Positions 9,228 through 17,238 of a DNA stretch of 64,000 bases are shown here, piece after piece. This DNA comes from an uncultured Succinivibrio sp. GTDB lineage: Bacteria; Pseudomonadota; Gammaproteobacteria; Enterobacterales; Succinivibrionaceae. How positions within the stretch are numbered: the first letter of the stretch is position 1; every line of letters starts with the position of its first letter. The position numbers and the translations under genes were made by a program. The notes under the pieces were generated by a model, which was not told where the DNA came from, ran no database searches, and saw only the letters and a list, made by a program, of their open reading frames with translations. The DNA is taken from NCBI GenBank assembly GCA_934218695.1, contig CAKQDA010000011.1, positions 1 through 64,000 on the forward strand, read 5' to 3'.

Positions 9228-10253
9228 ATGACAGCTTCAGTAAACGAATTGGAAATCTATAAGGAAATTTTTGAAAAAGAGCCTTCAGCTATTATCGTTT
9301 TAGATGAGAGAGGCACTGTTAAAAAAGCAAATGAATCTGCCTTAAAGATGCTTAATGTTGAATCTTTAGAAGGTCGTAAGTGGTATCAGGTAATCGAAGA
9401 GGTTTTCCGTCCTCAGAAAGATGACGGACAGGAAATCTCCACTGTGGAAGGAAAACGTCTGCAGGTATCTACAAAGCCTTTAACTCATGGTCAGTTAGTG
9501 CAGATGACCGACCAAACAGAAACCCGTAAACTTACAGATAAGCTCAATCATATGGAGAGACTGTCTTCATTAGGAAAGATGGCCGCATCTTTAGCACATC
9601 AGATCAGAACCCCACTGTCTGCAGCTATCCTGTATGCGGCAAACCTTGGTAATCAGAAACTGCCTTTAGCTTCACGCAATATTTTTCAGAAAAAACTTAT
9701 GTCACGTCTTGAGGCTTTAGAGGCACAGGTAAGTGATATTTTGATGTATGCCCGTTCCGGTGAGCAGTCTGTCAAAGTTCTCGATGCAGTGGATATCGTT
9801 GAGGGGGTTTTAGGATCAGTAGCTTCAGTTGTAGAAAAAAGTGGTGCAAATTTAAGTTCAGATATCGGTCCTCGTCCGATGACTGTTTTAGGTAATGTCA
9901 CAGCTTTAAACGGAGCAATTAGTAATTTGGTGACAAATGCCATTGAAGCTGGAGCAAAAAACGTTAAGATAGAGCTTGTAGCTGACATTAAGAATGTTAT
10001 GATCAGCGTTAAAAATGACGGTCCAATGATTAAACCTGAGGTTAGCGCTCATATCTTTGAGCCTTTCTACACCACCAAGAGCAACGGTACCGGTTTAGGT
10101 CTTGCAGTGGTCGCTGCTGTTGCCAAGGTTCATCAGGGTGATATCCGTCTTGTTTCTAATGAGAAGGAAACAGTATTCACCATGATCATTCCAAAATATG
10201 ATAGGGTACTTGAACCTTCTGAGAGCTTTAAGGACGAAAAGTCTGTCGCTTAA
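9228..10253 (+). CDS. flrB: Flagellar sensor histidine kinase FlrB (FleS type)
   Basis: A 341-residue soluble histidine kinase with no transmembrane segment, as expected for FlrB/FleS. A PAS-like domain spans about residues 8-60 (AIIVLDERGTVKKANESALK). The dimerisation helix carries SLAHQIRTPLSAA with the phospho-accepting His near residue 124. The ATPase domain has N-box NLVTNAIEAGA, then FEPFYTTKSNGTGLGLAVV. It phosphorylates the downstream FlrC to switch on sigma-54 flagellar genes. Start supported by GGGGTGA. It is separated from flrC by 21 nt and preceded by a sigma-54 promoter. No flrA or fliE neighbours it, unlike in Vibrio. Confidence 0.9.
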   Translation: MTASVNELEIYKEIFEKEPSAIIVLDERGTVKKANESALKMLNVESLEGRKWYQVIEEVFRPQKDDGQEISTVEGKRLQVSTKPLTHGQLVQMTDQTETRKLTDKLNHMERLSSLGKMAASLAHQIRTPLSAAILYAANLGNQKLPLASRNIFQKKLMSRLEALEAQVSDILMYARSGEQSVKVLDAVDIVEGVLGSVASVVEKSGANLSSDIGPRPMTVLGNVTALNGAISNLVTNAIEAGAKNVKIELVADIKNVMISVKNDGPMIKPEVSAHIFEPFYTTKSNGTGLGLAVVAAVAKVHQGDIRLVSNEKETVFTMIIPKYDRVLEPSESFKDEKSVA

Positions 10254-10274
10254 GGCAAAGTTTAAAGGAATACT

Positions 10275-11735
10275 ATGAGTAACAGTCAAATTCTAATTGT
10301 TGATGACGACAGTCAGTTAAGAGAGGCGATTGTAGACACACTGATGCTGACAGGCTATGTCTGTCTTGAGGCATCAGGCGGTGAAGAGGCTCTAGATATT
10401 CTTTCCAAGAAAAAAGTTGATATGGTTATTTCTGATATCCAGATGGGAGCAATGGATGGCCATACTCTTTTAAACGCTATTCATGAAAAATTACCCAATA
10501 TGCCAGTTCTTTTAATGACGGCATATGCCAATATCAATGGTGCTGTAAGAGCAATGCGTGACGGCGCCATTGATTATTTGGCAAAACCTTTTGCTCCTGA
10601 GGTTCTGTTAAATCAGGTATCACGTTATGTACCTGTAAGTAAGGTGATAGGCGGTGAGCCTATTTTTGCCGATCCTTCTACAGCAGAACTTTTATCTTTA
10701 GCTTCCCGTGTTGCAGCAACCGATGCCACTGTGATGATCACAGGTCCGTCAGGCTCCGGTAAAGAGGTTCTATCCCGTTATGTACATGACAAGTCTCCAC
10801 GTGCCTCAGGGCCTTTTGTAGCCATTAACTGCGCTGCAATTCCAGATTCCATGCTCGAGGCAACCTTATTCGGATATGAAAAGGGTGCTTTTACAGGAGC
10901 TGTTCAGGCTTGTCCCGGTAAATTTGAGCAGGCTCAGGGTGGCACCATCCTTTTAGATGAGATCACAGAGATGGATCTTGGGCTGCAGGCAAAGCTTTTA
11001 CGTGTTCTTCAGGAAAAGGAAGTTGAAAGATTAGGTTCACGCAAGACCATAGCCCTGGATGTAAGGGTAATTGCAACTTCAAACAGGGATTTAAAACAGG
11101 CTGTGGCTGAAAAGAAGTTCCGTGAGGATCTTTATTACAGATTAAATGTTTTCCCTTTACGCTGGCTACCATTGTGCAAAAGACCAAAGGATATCATTCC
11201 AATCGGTACTTTCCTGCTGTCAAAACATGCAAAAGACTCAAATATGGCAATTCCAAAACTGTCAGATTCTGCAAAAAAGAAACTGATGTCATATTCATGG
11301 CCTGGAAATGTCCGAGAGCTTGACAACGTAATGCAGAGAGCCTTAATACTTTCTGTAAACGGTGTAGTGGATGACAGCTGCATTATTCTGGATGAGTCAT
11401 CATTGGAAGAGGCGCTACAGTCAAATTCTTTTAATACAGAAGGTGTTGCGGTCCCAGAAATTGCACCTGAGCAAATCACAGAAAGTGAGTCAGATACACA
11501 GAGCCAGTCAGCTCTGGACTCTGTTTCAAGTTCTGAAGATCTTGTTCGCAATCAGAAGATCCCTCAGGATCTTGGCGGGGAGTTAAAGCAGCAGGAGTAT
11601 CAGATTATTTTAGATGCCCTAATTGAATGTCGCGGCTCCCGTCAGGAGGTTGCGGCAAAGCTTGGTATCAGTCCTAGAACTCTGCGTTACAAGATAGCCA
11701 AGATGAGAGAACTTGGAATGATCATTCCTGGATAG
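10275..11735 (+). CDS. flrC: Sigma-54-dependent flagellar response regulator FlrC (FleR type)
   Basis: A 486-residue NtrC-class activator. The receiver domain (1-120) has the phospho-acceptor Asp in VISDIQMG near residue 54. The central AAA+ domain carries Walker A GPSGSGKE near residue 157, an intact GAFTGA loop near 205 that contacts sigma-54, Walker B ILLDEITEM, and WPGNVRELDN. A Ser/Glu-rich linker (about 375-430) leads to a Fis-type HTH with LGISPRTLRYKI at the C-terminus. It follows flrB in the same operon and is the likely activator of the sigma-54 promoters before flgO and flgB. Length and order match Vibrio FlrC. Confidence 0.93.
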   Translation: MSNSQILIVDDDSQLREAIVDTLMLTGYVCLEASGGEEALDILSKKKVDMVISDIQMGAMDGHTLLNAIHEKLPNMPVLLMTAYANINGAVRAMRDGAIDYLAKPFAPEVLLNQVSRYVPVSKVIGGEPIFADPSTAELLSLASRVAATDATVMITGPSGSGKEVLSRYVHDKSPRASGPFVAINCAAIPDSMLEATLFGYEKGAFTGAVQACPGKFEQAQGGTILLDEITEMDLGLQAKLLRVLQEKEVERLGSRKTIALDVRVIATSNRDLKQAVAEKKFREDLYYRLNVFPLRWLPLCKRPKDIIPIGTFLLSKHAKDSNMAIPKLSDSAKKKLMSYSWPGNVRELDNVMQRALILSVNGVVDDSCIILDESSLEEALQSNSFNTEGVAVPEIAPEQITESESDTQSQSALDSVSSSEDLVRNQKIPQDLGGELKQQEYQIILDALIECRGSRQEVAAKLGISPRTLRYKIAKMRELGMIIPG

Positions 11736-11754
11736 AAAAACATTATCATATACA

Positions 11755-11807
11755 AAACACCAAAATCGTCTAAAATACTGGAATAATATCTATTCATTTT
11801 GGTGTTT
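11755..11807. promoter_or_regulatory. Inverted repeat over the iclR-family promoter region
   Basis: AAACACCAAAAT at 11755-11766 and its exact inverted copy ATTTTGGTGTTT at 11796-11807 flank a 29-nt AT-rich segment just before the regulator's ATG. It could be an autoregulatory operator, or a long-looped terminator for flrC. No T-tract is present, which slightly favours an operator. Confidence 0.4.
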
Positions 11808-11809
11808 GT

Positions 11810-12571
11810 ATGTCTTCAAAAATCAGAGTTCCCGCACTCGAAAGAGCCTTGAGGATCCTAGAGGTTCTTCAGAAAAATCATCGTTGTACCATATCAGAAA
11901 TTATTTCCCTGACAGGTCTGCCAAGAAGTTCTGTATATGTACTGGTAGACGACATGGTCAAATTACGACTGTTAAGACAGAATTCAGATAAGACCGTGCA
12001 ACTGTGGATGAAGCTTGTGGCTCTTGGAAATTCAGCTTCTGATTCTCTGGATTTAAAAGAAATCATCAGCCCTTATTTAGACAGACTTATTGCCGGTATT
12101 GACTGTCTTGCAGTTCATTTTGGAATTATGGATGATGACAAAGCTTTTTATGTCTTAAAAAAGACCAGCCCTAATACAGGCATGAGAATAATGTCACGTG
12201 AAGGAGCGGAGATCTCTTTAGTGCACACCGCATTAGGCAAGTGCCTGCTGGCATATCAGGAAGCCAATCTCAGAGAAAATATAATAAAAAACCTCGATTA
12301 TACGCCTGCTACTGCCAACTCCATTGCCACACCAGAGGCTTTACGTAAAGAATTAGCCTCAATTCATCTGAGAGGTTTCTCCTATGATAATGGAGAGGGG
12401 GGACTTGAGATCCGCTGTGTTGCAGTACCTGTTTTTGATCTTGACAGCCATCTGATTGGAGCAATTTCGATTGTAGGCACAATCAGCAAGTTTACAACAG
12501 ATAAACTGTCCTCAATTATTGAAAAAGCCAAGAAGACATCACTGCAGATAACATCAGGTCTGATGATGTAA
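11810..12571 (+). CDS. IclR-family transcriptional regulator
   Basis: A 253-residue protein. The N-terminal winged HTH of about 65 residues contains ISEIISLTGLPRSSVYVLVDDM. The C-terminal IclR effector domain (about 75-250) contains SLVHTALGKCLLAY and the signature-like DNGEGGLEIRCVAVPVFD. Such proteins are usually dimeric repressors of carbon-source operons responding to small carboxylates. No metabolic target operon is adjacent, so the ligand is unknown. A 12-bp inverted repeat lies over its upstream region. Downstream is an AAA-ATPase-like pseudogene and a tRNA gene. The ribosome-binding site is weak. Confidence 0.9.
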   Translation: MSSKIRVPALERALRILEVLQKNHRCTISEIISLTGLPRSSVYVLVDDMVKLRLLRQNSDKTVQLWMKLVALGNSASDSLDLKEIISPYLDRLIAGIDCLAVHFGIMDDDKAFYVLKKTSPNTGMRIMSREGAEISLVHTALGKCLLAYQEANLRENIIKNLDYTPATANSIATPEALRKELASIHLRGFSYDNGEGGLEIRCVAVPVFDLDSHLIGAISIVGTISKFTTDKLSSIIEKAKKTSLQITSGLMM

Positions 12572-12679
12572 TTTATATGCATTGTAAAGGAGGAGCCTTC
12601 ATTTAATGGTGGGACAGCATCTTATGAAATCTGATTATGTATAATTGGGACTAAGAGATAAAAAGAACCTAATATTAGC

Positions 12680-13059
12680 ATGATCGACAAAATATATCTT
12701 GCACTGTCAACAGGAAACGAGATCTTTTACGATGTAATAACAAAGAACCGTTACTATGTTGATAAGACGCCTTAACTGGAAACTGTATTCTCAGAGGAAA
12801 TGCCTACAGAAGATAAAACTTTTGTTGACGGATCTTCAGTACTGCTCTTTACAAGATCAAGACGTTTTGGCAAGACTCTGCTCATGAATATGTTTGAAAC
12901 CTTTCTAAAGGTTGACTGCAACAATCCAGGAGACACCTCACTTCACAATCAACTCTTTAAGTTAAGGGAACAAAGATAACAGACATCTATGCTTACGGTA
13001 TAGTGTTCTGCAGAAAGGACTGTATAGTTCAGGGGAAAAATCTCAAGGCAAAGTCTTAA
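12680..13059 (+). pseudogene. Internally deleted AAA-ATPase-like/PDDEXK family gene
   Basis: Bases 12680-12979 translate to the N-terminal part of the AAA-ATPase-like (PF09820-type) family. They show YYVDKT, then an in-frame TAA at about codon 32, then the family's modified P-loop SRRFGKTLLMNM. The middle of the gene is missing. In another frame, 12980-13059 reads TDIYAYGIVFCRKDC, which is the usual C-terminal end of these proteins, followed by a stop. So it is a remnant carrying a nonsense mutation and a large internal deletion with a frameshift. It lies directly beside tRNA-Arg. An intact relative is at 40402-41994 and another deleted copy at 40055-40364. Confidence 0.8.
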
Positions 13060-13072
13060 CGGCGTGATTTTG

Positions 13073-13147
13073 TGGCAGCCCCAGTAGGAATCGAACCTGC
13101 AACTAGCCCTTAGGAGGGGCTTGTTATATCCATTTAACTATGGGGCC
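13073..13147 (-). tRNA. tRNA-Arg (anticodon CCT)
   Basis: Read leftwards, a 75-nt cloverleaf starts GGCCCCATAGTTAAATGG and continues with anticodon arm AGCCCCTCCTAAGGGCT (anticodon CCT) and T-arm GGTTCGATTCC, ending in a genome-encoded CCA. It closely resembles E. coli argW tRNA-Arg(CCT). The first acceptor pair is G-U. argW-type genes are known integration sites, but no integrase lies next to it here; the neighbour is a degraded AAA-ATPase-like gene. Confidence 0.95.
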
Positions 13148-13156
13148 GCGACACAC

Positions 13157-13192
13157 GGTATTATATCAGTATATTTGGCTGATACAATACCG
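13157..13192. promoter_or_regulatory. Hairpin between flgT and tRNA-Arg that also contains the tRNA promoter
   Basis: CGGTATTATATCAG and CTGATACAATACCG pair with one bulge and are followed rightwards by a T6 tract, as in a terminator. On the minus strand the same bases give TATAAT at 13165-13160, 12 nt before the tRNA 5' end, with TTGTAT 16 nt further upstream as a partial -35. The element may therefore end rightward transcripts and start the leftward tRNA transcript. Confidence 0.55.
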
Positions 13193-13199
13193 TTTTTTA

Positions 13200-14357
13200 T
13201 TATTGAAGGGTTACGACGTCATTGACATTTACATTCAGAGTATTGTTCTGTAAATCAGCAGGATGCAGTTTTGCCGCATGAGGGTAAACTGACACTACTT
13301 TGTAGACACTGTTGCTCTTTTCATAGGCACTGTAATTATCACCGTCTGGTCCTGACATGGAGCCTGCCTGAACCAGGGTAAACTTCATATTGGGAGTAAT
13401 GCCGTTCTCTCTACCTATGTTGATTACAACATCATCCCCGTCAAGATCAATAATTCTGGCGTTAGCAGGTTTGCACTGCAGCTCTGCCACAAGATCTTTT
13501 GATACCTGCGCTGCAAGTCCGTAAACTCTCTGCCCGTAGGCAGAACTCTTAAACCTGTCAGATCTTAAATCAATATATTCGCTTTGTTTGAAAGGCCAGT
13601 CTGCTTCAGCGGTATAGTTTCTGTGGAAGATGATCTGCTCATTGACAGCATCATAGACGTCAATATCAAAATTGATGGTTCTTGTTGGAAGATACATAAG
13701 TTTGGTAATGACGTTATCTCCAACTTCAGAGGTGCTTACTGAATTTATGGTGCCAAAGATAATGTACTGACTTCCATAACGACTTGCCAGACTTGAAAGA
13801 TTTGAAATCTGAAAGCTGTTTGACATATCAGGTGAATTTGAAGTGTTCAGATTTGCTTTTACAAGAGGTCTCGTTACAAAAGAGGAAGTGCTGTAAAGAT
13901 TCTCCATAATAAGTTTATCGAGTTCCTTACTGATCCCTTCAATGCCGATGCTTCCCTGATAGGCCTGAGAGTCGGCATACCTGAATGAGACAGGCAGCAC
14001 CGCTTTGTGAACTGCAGCTCCAGAGCATCTTGCTCTGGAAAGTCTTTCGTCAATAAACGCCTTGATGGTGACGGTTACTTTATTAAAAGTTGTCTGTTCT
14101 GACATAACCACCAGCTTTTTGACAGGTGATCTGCTCATAATATTGACGTTATCACTCTGTAAAACACCGTTTTTATAGTTCTGCTCGATTCTGACATCTG
14201 CACCTGCCTGTAACATGACGTTACGTATTGCATCATTTACAGCATCGTTTCTGTCAGAGCCGGTACCGTTAGCTGTATACCACGAGGCATAGGCATTTGC
14301 ATACAGTGCGGAAAACACTAAAAAGCATATGGTCTGAATCAATAATCTTATTTTCAT
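13200..14357 (-). CDS. flgT: Flagellar H-ring protein FlgT
   Basis: A 385-residue secreted protein. The signal peptide covers about residues 1-24 (hydrophobic LIQTICFLVFSALY, cleavage near AYA-SWY), and the mature protein begins WYTANGTGSDRNDAVNDAI, typical of FlgT. FlgT is periplasmic and outer-membrane associated, and forms the H-ring with FlgO/FlgP around the LP ring of sodium-driven polar flagella in Vibrio. Here it is transcribed opposite to flgO, with a shared 133-nt intergenic region, as in Vibrio. The start is supported by AAGGTGA. It is followed by a hairpin and tRNA-Arg. Confidence 0.88.
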   Translation of the reverse strand: MKIRLLIQTICFLVFSALYANAYASWYTANGTGSDRNDAVNDAIRNVMLQAGADVRIEQNYKNGVLQSDNVNIMSRSPVKKLVVMSEQTTFNKVTVTIKAFIDERLSRARCSGAAVHKAVLPVSFRYADSQAYQGSIGIEGISKELDKLIMENLYSTSSFVTRPLVKANLNTSNSPDMSNSFQISNLSSLASRYGSQYIIFGTINSVSTSEVGDNVITKLMYLPTRTINFDIDVYDAVNEQIIFHRNYTAEADWPFKQSEYIDLRSDRFKSSAYGQRVYGLAAQVSKDLVAELQCKPANARIIDLDGDDVVINIGRENGITPNMKFTLVQAGSMSGPDGDNYSAYEKSNSVYKVVSVYPHAAKLHPADLQNNTLNVNVNDVVTLQ

Positions 14358-14387
14358 AAATCACCTTTGTGATTGAATTTTGTCACA

Positions 14388-14403
14388 TGGCACTGAATTT
14401 GCA
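14388..14403 (+). promoter_or_regulatory. Sigma-54 promoter of the flgO-flgP-flgN operon
   Basis: TGGCACTGAATTTGCA has GG and GC 10 nt apart with full TGGCAC and TTGCA elements, a near-perfect sigma-54 site. It lies 88 nt before the flgO ATG and points towards flgO. Confidence 0.8.
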
Positions 14404-14490
14404 TTATTCACACCAAGATTGACAAAACGTTAAAAAATTAGCGTTTTATAATTCACGGTTTATTGATTATACAAACAAAAGAAGGTCAGG

Positions 14491-15570
14491 ATGGAGAGAA
14501 ATTTACTTAAAATGCTAAGCCTTGCAGTTTGTCTGATAATTGCAGGCTGTTCGGCAAATCCTGCCCAAGGTGGCAAAACACAGCAGGCAGGTATAGTACC
14601 TGCAAAAAGCAGTGTCTATGACCAGAAAGGCATGGAAATTAGCAGAATTGTTTCTAATATGTCTGATATTCTGTATCAGACCATGATGAATGATCTGTCA
14701 AAAGATGAGTCCTCTAAAACCACTGTAACCGACAGTGACGGCAAAACAGTTACCTATTCATCATTACCAAAGGTTGCTGTAACCTCATTTGTAGATACTG
14801 ACACCTATGAGAATGCCGGCTATCTTGGCAGAGCAATGGCTGAGATGTTCGTGCATGAGCTGGACAGACGTGGTATCAGCGTGTTCGAATATAAGCTTAC
14901 AGGTGCAATTTCAATTACCAGAGACGGCGAGTTTGTTTTTTCAAGGGACTGGAAGAAAGTTGCCCGTCAGGCAATGGTAAGACATATCTTTGCAGGAACT
15001 CTGACACGCAATGACTCCGGTATCGTTGTAGTATGTCGTGTCATAAATATGTCAACCCAGACTGTAGTGGGGTCTGCAACAGGTTTCATCCCTTATGAAA
15101 GACTTCCATACTGCTATAGAACAGGCAAGAAAGACTGTTCTATAAACGGTGTTACTTCATATTTATATGAGCCAGGCACTGTCAGTGCCAATGGAAGTGT
15201 AACCGATACAGTGGTTAAAAGAACAGTAACCAAGACCACTGTCAGAGCTTCAGCATCTACAACAGACTCTCCTGTCTACGCAATGACAGATAAAGAACGC
15301 CGTAAGAGACAGGAACAGCAGTTTAAGGACAACTATTACAGAACTGACTCTGATGAGTTTAATTCAAAGTATTACGTAAAAGGAGCCAGGGTTCCTGCAA
15401 CCTCATCAGGAAACTATGAGCACTATATGTATAACAAAGAGCATTCTTTCTTAGGTTTTGGAAATTCAGGAAAGTCTACAGTAATTTATCCTGCCGATAC
15501 TTACATGTATCAGGAAAAGTTGGTACGGGATGTGCATGATCAGAGTCAGTACTCACGTACTAATGATTAG
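14491..15570 (+). CDS. flgO: Flagellar H-ring lipoprotein FlgO
   Basis: A 359-residue outer-membrane lipoprotein. Its signal peptide ends in lipobox IIAGC with the lipidated Cys at residue 20. The FlgO domain follows: KVAVTSFVDTDTYENAGYLGRAMAEMFVHEL around residue 90 (two adjacent segments), GEFVFSRDWKKVARQ, and HIFAGTLTRNDSGIVVVCRV. It works with FlgP and FlgT in the H-ring that stabilises the motor in the outer membrane. It is longer than Vibrio FlgO by a basic, Thr/Ser-rich C-terminal tail (about 250-359) whose role is unclear. First gene of the sigma-54-driven flgO-flgP-flgN operon, 8 nt before flgP. Confidence 0.88.
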   Translation: MERNLLKMLSLAVCLIIAGCSANPAQGGKTQQAGIVPAKSSVYDQKGMEISRIVSNMSDILYQTMMNDLSKDESSKTTVTDSDGKTVTYSSLPKVAVTSFVDTDTYENAGYLGRAMAEMFVHELDRRGISVFEYKLTGAISITRDGEFVFSRDWKKVARQAMVRHIFAGTLTRNDSGIVVVCRVINMSTQTVVGSATGFIPYERLPYCYRTGKKDCSINGVTSYLYEPGTVSANGSVTDTVVKRTVTKTTVRASASTTDSPVYAMTDKERRKRQEQQFKDNYYRTDSDEFNSKYYVKGARVPATSSGNYEHYMYNKEHSFLGFGNSGKSTVIYPADTYMYQEKLVRDVHDQSQYSRTND

Positions 15571-15578
15571 GAGGATAT

Positions 15579-16040
15579 ATGAAATTAAGAAGACTGATTA
15601 CTGTTTTAGCGGTATCCGTGTTGCTGCCGGTAGCCCTGTGTTCATGTTCCTCCGTATCTTTTATGAAGAATTTAACCATGACAGATGATGGTGTACACAA
15701 ACCTTCTGAGTATCCGGTCTTAAGAGCAACAGGTTATGCGTCAATTTCCCGTCAGCCTGGAGCTACTGATGCAATCAGACAGATCAAGGCAATGAGAGCA
15801 TCTAAGATTGAAGCCTACAGAGAATTATCTGAACAGGTTAACGGAATTTATATCAGAGCTACCGATACCTTAAATTCAAGTAATGTTGAAACCTATAACT
15901 CTGTAAAGTCGGAAGTTGACGGTTTTGTACACGGAGCTCGAGTCATAAGACAGTATGCTGTGGGAGATACCTACGCAACAGAGCTCGAGCTTGATACCAG
16001 GGTGATCTACGATCTTTACCAGATGCGTGGTGCGATGTAG
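15579..16040 (+). CDS. flgP: Flagellar lipoprotein FlgP
   Basis: A 153-residue lipoprotein with a hydrophobic leader ending ALCSC (Cys at about residue 23). The mature part has PVLRATGYASISRQPG and AMRASKIEAYRELSEQVNG, characteristic of FlgP, a component of the outer-membrane disc or H-ring of polar flagella. A very strong Shine-Dalgarno (AGGAGGATAT) precedes the ATG, and the gene follows flgO by 8 nt. It is co-transcribed with flgN 9 nt downstream. Confidence 0.9.
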   Translation: MKLRRLITVLAVSVLLPVALCSCSSVSFMKNLTMTDDGVHKPSEYPVLRATGYASISRQPGATDAIRQIKAMRASKIEAYRELSEQVNGIYIRATDTLNSSNVETYNSVKSEVDGFVHGARVIRQYAVGDTYATELELDTRVIYDLYQMRGAM

Positions 16041-16049
16041 GAGAGAATT

Positions 16050-16523
16050 ATGAATACCTCAAGATTTGTTTTTAACAAAACCACTCCACAAAACACAGTA
16101 CGTCCGCTTAATGACTACCTGGACGGTCAGAAAGAGATTTTGGAAAAGCTTGAAAAAGTAATTCAGGCCGAGTATGAATCTTTAAGAGACAGACATCTTG
16201 AGAACCTGAAACCTCTGTCTGAAATGAAATCAGATCTGATGTTAAAGCTACAGTCAAATGATCAGAGAATAAAACTGCATCCTGATGTGGAAAAACTGCA
16301 TACTGAGTTTTTACCAGAGGTTACCATCATAAAGAATATGATGAAAAAATGTCAGTTCAGAAACGAGATCAACGGAAAACTCATTACCATGTGCATGCAG
16401 TCTGCCAACAAACTGCAGGCAGTGCTTCTTGGAGTTCGTGATGTCGTAACCCGCAATATGACCTATACAGCAAAAGGCTATGCCACAGCACGCGGACCTT
16501 CACGCCTGTCTGTAGATGCCTGA
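16050..16523 (+). CDS. flgN: Flagellar export chaperone FlgN
   Basis: A 157-residue, largely helical cytoplasmic protein. Its features fit FlgN, the chaperone for hook-filament junction proteins FlgK and FlgL: an N-terminal DYLDGQKEILEKLEKVIQAEYESL helix (two adjacent stretches), and a C-terminal NGKLITMCMQSANKLQAVLLG helix. Family identity per residue is low, so position supports the call: it closes the flgO-flgP operon, and in Vibrio flgN lies beside flgM, flgA and flgP. Here flgM and flgA are 3 kb away, beyond an inserted three-gene block. Confidence 0.78.
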   Translation: MNTSRFVFNKTTPQNTVRPLNDYLDGQKEILEKLEKVIQAEYESLRDRHLENLKPLSEMKSDLMLKLQSNDQRIKLHPDVEKLHTEFLPEVTIIKNMMKKCQFRNEINGKLITMCMQSANKLQAVLLGVRDVVTRNMTYTAKGYATARGPSRLSVDA

Positions 16524-16529
16524 TTTTTA

Positions 16530-16597
16530 AACAGCACTTTCAGTCTTATTTTAAGTCTGTAAAACTTATAAATATCTGAGTGCTGTTTTTTATTTTT
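16530..16597 (+). terminator. Terminator of flgO-flgP-flgN
   Basis: AACAGCACTTTCAG and CTGAGTGCTGTT pair around a loop of about 32 nt and run into T6ATT. It starts 7 nt after the flgN stop. Confidence 0.7.
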
Positions 16598-16731
16598 CTT
16601 TAAATATCAATAAATTCCCTCAAACCTTTTCTTAAAATTTCACTTTTTGCCAGTAATCTTCAAAGTCATGAAAATTGTCTTAGTACAATTTGTTCACGCA
16701 ATTTGAGCGGGGCGCTGGTTTTCAGTAGCTT

Positions 16732-16771
16732 CAGCACAGTGACTGTTCTTCATGAACTGTTATCTGTGCTG
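16732..16771. promoter_or_regulatory. Nested stem-loop upstream of the SSB-like gene
   Basis: An outer perfect 8-bp stem, CAGCACAG/CTGTGCTG, encloses an inner GTTC/GAAC stem with a 5-nt loop. It lies 72 nt before the SSB-like start and has no T-tract. It may be an operator or a leader RNA structure. The intergenic region 16598-16843 shows nothing else clear. Confidence 0.4.
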
Positions 16772-16843
16772 CAGTTACAGCAGACTCAAATCTCCAGGAA
16801 AGTTTTTTTTCATAAAGAAAACTCAAGACTGTAAAACTGAATC

Positions 16844-17206
16844 ATGGACATCAATAAAGTTTATTTAACAGGAACAGTAAACTCTGTCACCTGTAAAGCA
16901 CAAAGAAACTCTTTTAAGCTTATATTCAGTATTAAAACAGAAGACAGTAATGCAGACTGTCAGAAGAACATTTCAGCTCTTGGAAAATCACCATCTGAAG
17001 ATCGTTCTTTATATGCTGATTATCACGAGGTATATCTGTTTTACAGTAATGATGAAACTGAACAGAAGAGACTTTCTCAAATTGTCAGATGCGGAAACAG
17101 AGTTTCTGTATTCGGACAGCTGCGTAATTTCAGAATAACCGATTCTCTAGGAAAAGTCGCCGTAACCAGCAAAGTTATAGCCTATAAAATCAGATTAGGG
17201 GCATAG
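16844..17206 (+). CDS. Small SSB-like OB-fold protein
   Basis: A 120-residue protein whose start, INKVYLTGTVNSVTCKAQ, is like bacterial single-stranded DNA-binding proteins (NKV.L.G.). Later strands include HEVYLFYSND, CGNRVSVFGQLRN and KVAVTSKVIAYKI, where SSB has its G..V.V.G.L core. It lacks the long Gly/Pro/Gln tail and acidic tip of chromosomal SSB, so it resembles plasmid, phage or PriB-type single-domain proteins. The ribosome-binding site is weak. It lies 32 nt before the AAA+ gene and is probably co-transcribed with it. The block sits inside the flagellar cluster between flgN and flgM, suggesting insertion. Confidence 0.65.
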   Translation: MDINKVYLTGTVNSVTCKAQRNSFKLIFSIKTEDSNADCQKNISALGKSPSEDRSLYADYHEVYLFYSNDETEQKRLSQIVRCGNRVSVFGQLRNFRITDSLGKVAVTSKVIAYKIRLGA

Positions 17207-17238
17207 GCGACAAATTTTAAATTAACCAGGAAAAGCAA

